Assembly (NCBI GenBank): GCA_963971285.1
Contig: OZ020245.1
Location: 19,296,983 to 19,360,982, forward strand
Direction of reading: 5' to 3'
Length of the DNA stretch: 64,000 nt
Source of the DNA: Astropecten irregularis
Lineage: Eukaryota; Echinodermata; Asteroidea; Paxillosida; Astropectinidae
Shown: positions 37,101-49,100 of the stretch, one piece after another
Layout of the letters: each line of letters opens with the position of its first letter
Numbering within the stretch: the first letter of the stretch is position 1
Notes under the pieces: model-generated
The model's input: only the letters and a program-made list of their open reading frames with translations
Database searches by the model: none
What the model was told of the DNA's origin: nothing
Program-made: the position numbers and the translations under genes

Positions 37101-40100
37101 GGGGTTTGTTGTAGTATCTCCAATGACCGTCGCAAAGCTTGTTCCTGGAGCCATCTCAGTCAGGGATGAAACAGCGTCTGGCAGACGGAGCAAGATCTTA
37201 GGAGATGCAACAATCAGAGGTTTGCGAAAGTTTCTCACCAACTGCAGACAAAAAAAGAGAAGAAAATGAAGGAGAAGAAAAAGAACAAAGAAGTTGTTAT
37301 TTACTGCACAAATATGAATACCTGAAGGCTACTGTGAAAAAAAAGACAGCACAGCCAAGTATATACCAACATTATTTGTACAAACTAATTTGTAGTTGGT
37401 GCAAATTTAAGTGTCTTGATATGTGCGTGCAAAATGTTCAATGGCTCAAATTATATGCTATGACGCTCAAAAGAGCCAGCAATGTATATCTTGCGATACT
37501 GCTGTTTTCTTGTGAGGACCAGTGAAACTCAGACATCTGCTCTGGCAAACAATAGCGCTCCGCACTAATGACGTCACAAAATCCCCGGATGTCAGACAAA
37601 TACTGTCTCACGCACGTAGTGTACATGGACACGCTACACGCACACACGTTTGCATGGCTGCAGTGTTTGTCTGAGATCCGGTGCTATTTTTAGCGCAAGT
37701 ACGGTGTGCTATTAAAGCCCTCATATAATTACATGTCAAATCTGATAGAGCTTTGCATCGGAGTGGGGGTTTCCTTGCCTACTTTTGCGGGGTTTGTGTG
37801 GGCTTTTTATTTCCTACCTGTCTCCTGAGCAAGTGGAAATACTGAGCAGGCGTGGTGGGATGGGCAATCATGAAATTGACGTCGTCCCCATCCACAGCGT
37901 CCTCCTTGCTGTCAGTCTGGAGGAGGAAGCGCTCCAGATGGCTGGAGGAATGCTCCGGTCCGGCTCCGTCGTATCCATGAGGCAGGAGCATGACCAGCCC
38001 ACTCTGAAGACGCCATTTCACTACAGGATAAAAAAGCATGAATAAGATGATAAGATATCCAAAACAAGATGAATATTCAAATTCAATGTACAAAGACTTT
38101 TGACTCCAATCTGCAATAGTACTGTGGGGTACTGTGGCCTAGTGGTCTGGCGTGTCATACTCAAGATCTTGTGGTCAATCTACAGGATGTGGATTCGAAT
38201 CCAGCCATGGGCTAGTGGTGATTGTGTCCTTGGGCAAGACGCTTTGTAACATATTGCTTCTCTTCACCCAGTTGTAAATGGGTACCTGTGAGGGTAGAGA
38301 TGGCTTTGTGCTTGATTAATAGCCTTTGTGCGCTTTACAGTAGCCGGGGCTGTATACTCCCAATGGAGTTGAGATAGTTTCAGGAATTTGATTTGGGGCC
38401 CGATGACCAGGGATAATAATGGTAAGCACCCCAAGCACCCTCTGGGTTGATATGTTGCGTATTATAAATGTCTTTTTTAGCTGTTTCGCATACAGTGGAA
38501 CAGCTTTTATTTTCTTATTCTTGTTTTGCTTTTCCGCATAGCGTATGACACATTGAAATGTGTACAGGTCTCGGCGCTCCAGCAAAACAGTGACATTAGG
38601 TTAATTTGTACGGCCAAAATAACTGGTATACCTACCTTCTCCTGCAGTGACGTATGTGTCAATGATGGTCTGGGCACCGTTGAAGAAATCTCCAAACTGG
38701 GCTTCCCAGATGATGAGGTTGTTAGGGTTCTCGATGCTCATGCCGTATTCAAACCCTAGAACAGCCTCTTCAGACAGAGGACTGTTTGCCACCTGCGCAA
38801 AGAAGGGGAAGATTTTAGACGTTGGCTATAAAGCAATGTGGGTGAGATACTGTCTTACAGGGTTGGTGCTAAAGCTGTAAGCATCGGTACGTGTACACTG
38901 CAAAGGGTTACAAAAGTAATCAAAATATTCCTAAGGCACCAAAGTGCCAAGAAATACAAGGTGCTCACAAGAAGAAAGGAAACGATATGACAGCTGCTAA
39001 GATCTTGGAAAGAGATGTATCTTTAGCAGTGTTGTATGACTCGAGGCTGGAAATTTGTTGCCTCAGCGACCCATTAAATGGACATGGCCTCGGCTGCTCT
39101 TGAGAAACTCGGCCTCCTCCTCCGCCTTGGCCTCGGAGACCCATGACTCAGACACGGCCTCGGCTGCTCGTGAGAAACTCGGCCTCCTCCTCCGCCTTGG
39201 CCTCGGAGACCCATGACTCAGACACGGCCTCGGCTGCTCGTGAGAAACTCGGCCTCCTCCTCCACCTTGGCCTCGGAGACCCATGACTCAGACACGGCCT
39301 CGGCTGCTCGTGAGAAACTCGGCCTCCTCCTCCACCTTGGCCTCGGAGACCCATGACTCAGACACGGCCTCGGCTGCTCGTGAGAAACTTGGCCTCCTCC
39401 TCCGCCTTTGCCTCGGAGACCCATGACTCAGACACGGCATCGGCTGCTCGTGAGAAACTTTTGCTATAATTCTTGCTATACGCACGTAAGTTTACTCAGT
39501 GCTGAACAGTGTGCATAAGACAAATACCACGTGATGACACAAGACAAAATGTTCCAAGCAGTCAAGTACCCTCTACTCACCTCATAGAAAGCCTTCTGCT
39601 CCGGGATCATGTTGTTCAGTGGAACATAAGCCTGGTTAGTGGCCTGGTCCACGAGCATGGCGTGACGATGGCTGAAGGTACCTCGGCCTACGTCTTGACC
39701 GCTCAGTCTAACATTAAAACCTACAGACACAAATGGACACAAAACGAGAGAATAACATACACACACCAGGTCAAAAGGTCAAAGAATAACCCAGATGTAC
39801 CCCGATGCCCTCTTGTCAGACGTACCTTGATAGAGCAAGGAGCTGACAGCCATAGCTTCGGCAGTGGCCCAGTCAATGCTACTCCCCTCCTGGATTTTCT
39901 TGAGGCGTGCCGCCAAGAATGTCTTAATAAGATGGTCGTGAGGGGTCTAAATGAGAGAGAAAGGAAGAGAGACAAGAAAAACATTATGAGAAATTCTCAC
40001 AAAATTCTCTTACCTTGAACTTACCCTGAATTTCAAGGTATAAAAAGCTCACATACATTTCAGACTATATTCCTATCAATTTGATTGTTGGCAGTCAGAA

Positions 40101-43100
40101 TCAGTGAATGGGGGATTTTTTTCCGATATCAAATTGAAAGAAGAGACACATGGCGCTCGGTTGCCCCAACAGCAACATCTGGATAACTGCTACCTCATTT
40201 CATTGTGCACTTAACGAAAAATTTTCCTTCATAACGATGCATAACAGTAAGTGTATACAGTAATTCGAGCACACAGTTTAGAATGGCGCCCTCTTTTGAT
40301 TAGAACAAGAGTTAGAAAAATATTTAACATCTCCCGGATTGCCCCACAGGTCTTTTGCTCATGATTAGCTTTTTCCAGCTTCCCAGATTTCAATAAAATA
40401 CGATTGGCAGTGTACAAAATAATATACTGACACCACCCCAGTTTTTATTTTAATCAAAAGAGGGCGCCCTTCAAAAACTTGTGTTTGAATAACTGTATAC
40501 GGTACTAACAAACACCAACTGCTTACAATCTATGATACAACCATGCAAATTTGCATGCACATCAGTGTTGTAGGTCTCAAGACGGTCTTGAGACCACTTT
40601 TTCCTGGTCTCGGTCTCGAACCATCAGGTCTCGGTCTTGGTCTCAGACTTCCAGGTCTTGACTACGACACTGATGCACATGCGTGCAAACTTGTGAAATA
40701 CATTCCTGTTTAAGCTCTGCTATAGTAAGTAGAGAGGTTTCATTTGCCGTTAAGCAATGCTGTGAACACTGTGTCATCAAGGGCCGATGAGCCCCCAAAA
40801 CATTCCACTGCACAACTGCAAAATCGTGCATGAAATAACATCTTCTGTCAAGGATTCAGTTCAAACTGAACTTACAAAATCCTCTGGCAGCTCAACAGAC
40901 TTGGCAGCAACAAATCGCAGCAACTCCATATCCACACCTATGGAGAGGGGGTAAATTACAAATAAGGTCTGATGAGGCTTCAAACCGTGGAAACACAATA
41001 AAGTAACAGTTCTCTGGTGTAATTACAGGTCTCTTCATCGGTTACAGGTCCCACCATCCAGGCTGTTGATGATCTGAACTCAAATCTGCCTCGAGTCACA
41101 TTCTTTCTTTCTGAATTGTGGTTAGGCTTTCCAGAAATGACTTCTAACTTAGCCTGTACTGTCATGTAGAAAAATTGAAACAAAAACGAACCAAACGGAC
41201 ACTTTTGTCTTGACTTGACTTGGAGAAATTGGACTTGCAACTTGACTTAAGAAAAAAAAGAACGGTTACAACTGCCCATAACAGTTCTGCAGAAAATTTT
41301 ATGTTTTTGAATAGTCATCAGTAGGCCTGAGAGCAAGGGGACAAATATTTACAAACTACAAATACAAATGACTGAAAATCACTGACCTGTATCCCAGGAC
41401 GTGATGTGGGACGGTGCCTCCACACAACCACTCCACTGCTCTTGGAGTACAGTGGACTCTGGCTTGTAGGTCTTGGCAGCTTTTAGACACCTATTCAACT
41501 CTTCATGATTCTCGGCAAGGGCCTCATCAATGTCCCCTTTGTTGACTTCACCAGCCTCCTACAGAGAAAAATCAGTACGAGACAGTACGAGTCAGTACGA
41601 GTCAGTAGGAAACAGTACGAGACAGTACGAGTCAGTAAGAGTCAGTACGAGTCAGTACAAGTTAGTACGAGTCAGTATGAGTCAGTACGAGACAGCACGA
41701 GTCAGTACAAGACAGCACGAGACAGTACGAGTCAGTACAAGACAGCACGAGACAGTACAAGTCAGTACGAGACAGCACGAGTCAGTACAAGACAGCACGA
41801 GTCAGTACGAGTCAGTTTACGAGTCAGAACGAGTCAGTACGAGTCAGTACAAGTCAGTACAAGTCAGTACGAGACAGTACGAGTCAGTACAAGTCAGTAC
41901 GAGACAGTACGAGTCAGTACAAGTCAGTACGAGTCAGTGCGAGTCAGTATGAGACAGTTTGAGACAGTACGGGTCAGTTCAGTACAAGTCAGTATGAGTC
42001 AGTACGAGTCAGTATGAGTCAGAACTAGTCAGTACGAGTCAGCACGAGTCAGTATGAGTCAGTATGAGTCAGTACGAGTCAGTATGAGTCAGTACGAGAC
42101 AGCACGAGTCAGTATGAGTCAGTATGAGTCAGTACGAGTCAGTACAAGTCAGTATGAGTCAGTATGAGTCAGTAAGGGTCAGTATGAGTCAGTACGAGAC
42201 AGCACGAGTCAGTATGAGTCAGTATGAGTCAGTACGAGTCAGTACAAGTCAGTATGAGTCAGTGCGAGTCAGTATGAGTCAGAACCAGTCAGTACGAGTC
42301 AGTACGAGACAGCACGAGTCAGTATGAGTCAGTATGAGTCAGTACGAGTCAGTACAAGTCAGTATGAGTCAGTATGAGTCAGTACGAGTCAGTATGAGTC
42401 AGAACAAGTCAGTACGAGTCAGTATGTCAGTACTGAAATCTTGTTGGCATTTTTGTTCTTCCTTCTCACCGTGACTTTCTCAAGGTAGAGATCTGGTACA
42501 CTGGTCCTGGATTGGATGATGTTATACATGGCCGGCTGGGTGAAGGAGGGATCATCCACCTCGTTGTGACCCAAGCGACGGAAGCACTGCAGGTCCACAA
42601 AGACATCCCGACGGAACTTTTGCTGGTATTCCAGCGCAAACTGGCTGGCTTTAAAAACTTCCTGCAGAAAAAAACCAAACAATTCATTTGAGACAACAGT
42701 TTGATGCATGGATACTCATAACTAAAAATTGGGCCATACCTAAGTGGAGGTTTTGTGGCTTCTGACTAGCAACCAAATAAGGGCATGTGTTGCTAAGTGT
42801 TACCCTCCGAGAGCTAAGCAAATCCTAATTGGCCTGTGGTGACATAATTTCATATTTCATTTATTCATCAAGAAAAGAAAGAAAGAAACAAATAGACAAA
42901 CAAAAACCTGACAATATCAATGACACAACCACACTAGATTGGGCCACAATATGAGAGGATGCCAATGTTGAAGTTAAAATGTACCACCAATCTTGCCTCA
43001 CTCCTGATTAACACTGTGTGCAAATTTCCTTCTTATTTGCAGCGGCCAAGGTGCACTTTATTAAAGATTAGCAGAGGGAAAAGTCCAAGGGCCTTTTCCA

Positions 43101-46100
43101 AACCTCGGCTCAGGCTCAGGCTCCACTTTTTTCATCCATTTCAAAATAACTGGAATCAAAATAGAGGCTTTTGGCCGCGGTTCGGAAGTAGATTCTCTGG
43201 TTTGGAAAAGGAAACAGAGCTTCAGCTTCAATGAAAAACCACAACCTATATTTTCAGCATATGAATGACAGAGACGAAGCCGGAACCAAGGTTTGGAAAA
43301 AGCCCCAGGTTTACTGGCAAAACATGGACACAACTTGAATGTGCCCCGATCTGAATGTGACTCTGATCGTTTGTGACTTTACCTCTGGGTGGTCCCCATT
43401 CACGTGAAGTACCAAATTGCCATTCATTTTGGCAATGTCTGTGCAGTGGATGCAGGAACGCCCCCGATCGGCCGGAGTGGTGAAGCCCAACTGGTTGTTG
43501 ACTACAAGGTGGATGGCACCTCCCACGTTGAAATGGGGGAGTTCTGCCAGAACTTGCATTTCACCAGCCATGCCCTTGGTGGATAAAAAATCAATCAAAA
43601 TATCACAGTCATGGAAAATAAAGTAAACTTTAATAAACAGCATACACTGTACGATATGAATATGATAAATACCAGCCCCCAAAAAAGACCTAAATCTTTA
43701 GCTGAACTTGAAAAGTAAGCCAGAGGTCGATTTCACCAAACTCATCGCATCTTACGATCAATCATAGGACTTATGATGCATTGCAGGATACGATAGGCTA
43801 TCCTTTGTAACTCGCGTTACGATCGATCGTAGGGCTTCGTGAAATCTACCCCAGGTCGTGACCCCGTGGAAGGCCTTTTTTTTTTTTTTACTTTTACAAG
43901 AGAGAAGGAAAAAGAAGAAGAAAGAATGAAATCAGAGGTAGACTCATGGCTATACCTGTGCTGCATACGCTGCATCCCCGTGCACAAGAACACATAGGAC
44001 TTTGTCTCCTACTGCAGACTCATTGCTGTCGTAATCACCTTCTCCAATTGATTGTTGACGGGAACGAACCTTCCCCAAACACACCGGAAGGTTAGCCTGT
44101 AAATGAACAACACAAACAATCAAACAATCAAACAAACAAACAAACAAACACAAACAAGGAAGCAGACACACTCTGAACAGTGCTAACAATCAACATTAAT
44201 TATACAGATTTTGCTGGAGGTAAGTTGATCTTCAGTCTTTCATTTGTATAGCGACCACATCAGAGGTTACAGTTTAGTCCTAGATTCAGTTTGAGTCTCC
44301 TTTGGTCATACAAAATCATCTCACATTGACACACTTCAGAGGAGATGGAAGTTGTTTTATGTCATCATTGTCCATCCAAACTACTAGCAAGTAACTACGG
44401 CACTGACAGCACTTATTGTGGTTTACAAATGAAATAACGATACAAAAAATGTCCATACTTTCTGCATTCAATCAATTTCCCTAATTCAAGACTTCACTCT
44501 CTGTAAAAACAGGGACAGACTTTTTGGTCTTCCGAAATTTTCATTTTGCACGCAGTGCCGAATGGTTGCCTCCAAATTGCCTGTACAAATTGCCTCAAGC
44601 CACTCAAGTGACAAGGCCCTATGAGTCCGTGGGTCGATTTCACCAAACCTATCGTAATTTCCAATCAATCATAGGACTTGTGATGCACTGCAGCCCTACG
44701 TAGGATACGATGGGCTACCCTTCGTAACCCAAGTTATGCGTTCGATCGCTAGGGCTTCGTGAAATCGACCCTATGAGTCTTCATTGCCCTGTTACATCCA
44801 TTATAAATAACTTACCTCCAGATGTGACGGGTTAGGGATCATAGTAAAATGAATCTTGCCGTTATCGTATTCAAGGTCAACGGACTGATCTGCATTCACA
44901 ATCAAAGAATTGGGGGGAATAAAAGACAACATTGGTAAAGAAGAAAAATGGCAAGGATTGAAATGACTTCAACTACTGGCCGGATTGAGGAAGTTGAATA
45001 AAGAATTACAATACATCATTGGTAAATATTGCATTTTTTAAAATTTATTTCGAGTGCCAGTTTCCTTATACAACATTACAGTACACTAGGGGCTAATAAT
45101 ATGACAGTGGTGCTTAATTAATGCACCATTGATTTTTCATTTCACATAATAATGCTGCTATGCACAGTAAGCACACAGGAAATATTCTTAGCCCATCAAC
45201 ACCAATTGTTGAAGCACCATGGCAATCTGTGAAATATGCTAATGCCGTCAAACTGGGGGCAATTTCACATTTCACGTTTTTTATAAAAACATGATTAACA
45301 ACCAAATGTCCATGTCTTGTGTATCGCTTGTGATTGTTCTTTGGCTGTTGTTCACTGACCATGAATATCAAATGAAATTTGCCCCTGGTCCCAGTTGAAG
45401 GAAGGCTGGGTCGCATGATTCAAAGAAAGCACTCAACTATTACCATCAGGTTCCTTTGATTTGGAAGGGAGATTGAAATTTGCACAAGTTCTTACACAAG
45501 TGGGTGAGGATGTCTCCGACGCAGGACTTGGACGTGTCAGGATACTCGGGTAGTCCGCTCATCTTCCTGAAGACCAGAGTGGCTGGGAGCTCTAAGAGAC
45601 CAACCTGTAGGATCAGTCGACCTCGGTGCGGCATACACAGGATCACTTGCTCCAGGTCAGCTAATAAAAAACAAAAAAATAACAACATGTCAGAGGGAAC
45701 AAGATGAGGAATCTTGAATTAGACATTGTGATGATTAAATACTTACAAACAAACAATTTCCGAAATATTGAGAAAACACAAAGTTTCTCACGGATGTCAG
45801 CCTATTCACCAGGCAAGCCTTCTCTCTTATACTGTAATCCGAACACAAGTTTTTGAATGGCGCCCTCTTTTGATAAAAATAATAACTGGATGTTGTGGTG
45901 GCGTTTTTCGGTCTACAAGCACAACTGTACTCCAGGTCGGTACACGGGCTTGTGATTCATTCCTAAAAGGAACAAGAATTTAGAAGAATATTCGGCATGG
46001 ACAACATCTCTCGGATTTCCCCGCAAGTCTTTTGTTTATGATCAACCTTACGCCTTCCCAGATTTCAATAAAAGATTACATATACAAACACAACCGCAGT

Positions 46101-49100
46101 AGCAATCTGTGTGGCGCTACCTAGTGTCTTTATGTTTTCTTTGGATTACTGTATAGTCTACACACCATTTAAACCTTTTTACCATCATGCAAACTTTATA
46201 TTATCCCCCTGCCACACATCCTAGCATGTACATGATGCGATTTGGTAGGTTTTGAAATTCTAAACTTCTAATCTTACCAAATCATATCATGTAAATGCTA
46301 GGATGGAACACTTCGTCATGGGGTTATTAACAGGGGTATTCAACTCACAATGGGCTGCTTGACTAAGAAGCTGCTGGAAGAATGACATCATGCTTTCTGC
46401 TCCCTCGCCTCCATACCGCTTGACTGTGGTGAATTTCACTGCCATGAAATTCTCAAGAGCCTACCAAAAACAAATATTCAAAAAAAATATTCAGTTAAGG
46501 GTATGGTTTGGCCGTGGCCAAAGTATCATCCAGTTTCTGTGTCACAGCTTATCATTTCCCGAGTTAAATTTTCTGAGGAATCATGTCCTTCTGCCATGAA
46601 TTTTCAAGAAAACAGCATTTCTAGAGTGTGTGAGGATCCAGTGGGTGTTCGGTCAGGTGCACATGTCAGTAGCTGGCTGGACACGGCTTTGGCTGTGTGA
46701 CGTGGGAGGGTGCAAAATTTTGCTAGAGCCCGATCGTGTGGAATAGTATCATGTTTGGGTATTTCTATGGCTTCTCTGATGCAGCAATTAGATTCTTTCA
46801 CTATGAGGGAAGCCTGCACAACAGGAAGCATGCACAAATTCACATTAAAAGACACAACAAGTAATGTTGTTTATTTCAACAAAGCAATCACAAACAAATG
46901 AACAAAGATAATTGACAATTTGGGATGCCACCAACAAAGAGCTGAATAGCTCAGTTGGTAAAGCGCTGGTACGCTAGTTGAGGATTTGAATCCCGCTCCA
47001 GTCAATTTTTCTTTGTTCATCTTTCAATGATTTACAATTTTCACAGGTAGTCTTGTGACGTTTATTTTGAAAAATACTGACAGACAATTGGAATAAAATG
47101 TTCTTGTCTCAAAAGACAACATTACCAATGATGAACATACTAAAAATGTATATATACAGAAAATCAGACAAGATAACTAATTTTTTCTCCACAGTTTTTT
47201 GAAGAAAAAAAAGGAGTATTTTTTTTTGGAAAAAACAATCTGATTTGGGTTTATTATTACCTGTGCTTTGGCAAGGAGAAGAGCCAATTGAGTCTTGGTG
47301 TCGTTTGAGAGAATGGTTCGATGAATCTCCTCGTAGCGATGGGCACACCATTCCCTCTCTGCTACCGTCTACAAAATGAAAGACACAAGCCCAGATATTA
47401 ATTCCTCTAAATGAGATCCACGCAGTTGCATCACAGTTAAAACAAGACAGAGACTGGAACGTAAAAATCTAGAAAACTACCGTACACTAAAATAGGACCT
47501 CTATTTTTTACACTATTTGAGGTAAAATGTAATGCCGAGGAAACAAAGTCAGCAAAATCTCCCAAAAGAAAGCACTTGGGTTTAATCTTCTGAATTTTCT
47601 CCCTAAATGGTCTGATTTCTGGTCCCAGTCTAATTGCCCAATCTTGGCTACAAACATGAAACATAATGACGCTGATTTGGCAGCTTATGAATTTTATCTC
47701 CCGGTTTACAGGGTATAAAGATGTTTGTGGTTGAAACATACCATTATAATATGTCCATCTGAAATGGTGTATTTATCCAGAAATTAGTCAAACATAGACC
47801 AAAAATGGTTTTGATCTCGAGGTAAGATCAAGAGTACCTCTATTTCGAAAGGCACAATTTAGCGTAACATTCGCTACGGTTTTCTGTTGTTTTCTACTGT
47901 TTCTGATGACATGAGCTGAACATTTCCAACATTATACACGCCCTTTCATGTCAGGAAAAAGTAATTTGTGAATACACTGGTAAACCGACCTGAAATGGTC
48001 AATCACTCAAGAGTCAAGCACTGAACTCGAGACTGGAGGGCAATCATAACACTGTGTCAACTGAGTTCCTTATAAATGTGATCAGTCAGTCACCACACAG
48101 AAAAGTGTCGCCCACACATGAGCATATTACCGGCAGGTTCATCATTTCCACTGAGGTGGTGCCACAGTACATCTGTTCCAAATGCTGAACAATATCGGCC
48201 AGCGTAGCTGACGTCTGATCCACATTAAGAATACCTGGTTTTCGAAATAAAGTTCACCATTAACGGCCCTACTAGCTAGGTGCCAGGGCTCTAAACTATG
48301 AGAAATACTTTGACAGAAATTGTGTCATTATATAGTGTCACTACAAAGAGTTGTAAGCATGATTTCATCAAACACAGTATCTTGGGGTAAGCAATGCAAT
48401 TTCAAAAACAAATCTAATTTCAAATTCGAAACTGTCTTGTGCACATCCTATGAATGCATAAGTATCAAACTGATTTCAAGACTTATGGAACTGAAAATAT
48501 CGAATAGGAGCGTTGTATCACTTGTAAGCAAGCATGCATCAATAGTTATCTTTCTACCCCATGATTTTCTTCTTTGTTCCCTTTTCTCCTCGTTTTAGTC
48601 ATCACCTCGAGTGGCCTGTTTTGGGCCTTGTGATTGGCGATTTTTCATAAAAAAAAATAAAAAAAAAAATTCCAACAAAAACAAAATTAAAAACCAGGTA
48701 TACTAAGAAAACATTATTTGGCTAAAGAGTATGCTATAAAATCTCTCAGTATGGCATCGTATGGTCGACCTGTAAAAGGCAGGCTGGCTGATTTATTTCA
48801 GTTGAATGGGAGACTTTGGAGAACCAGTCTTGAATCAACAGCGCACACGCAAACCATGCTTGCGCAATTGTGAGCATGCGCGCGTTGTTTTGCGCGTGCG
48901 TTCGCGTGCGCTGTTGACTTGAAGACCGGTTCTCCAAAGTCTCCCATTGAATCATTATATAAAGCTTTACACACAATGTTCGTCTGTAGCCTCTATATGT
49001 AACCTCTATACTATGTTAAAAAAAATTTGAAAGTTCAATCTAACTGATAATATTCTGAAATGGTGTAAGCCTGACCAACCTGACAGGTCAAAGGTCATCC

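Noticed and set aside
39063-39485. Four stacked antisense frames containing [16 protein letters not shown]-like repeats
   Set aside because: They are generated by the 70-bp minisatellite in an intron of DHTKD1.
41505-42327. Long frames of 67-170 codons reading [10 protein letters not shown]-like repeats
   Set aside because: They are produced by the 10-bp tandem array in DHTKD1 intron 11 and start inside exon 12 in antisense. No gene structure or family match.
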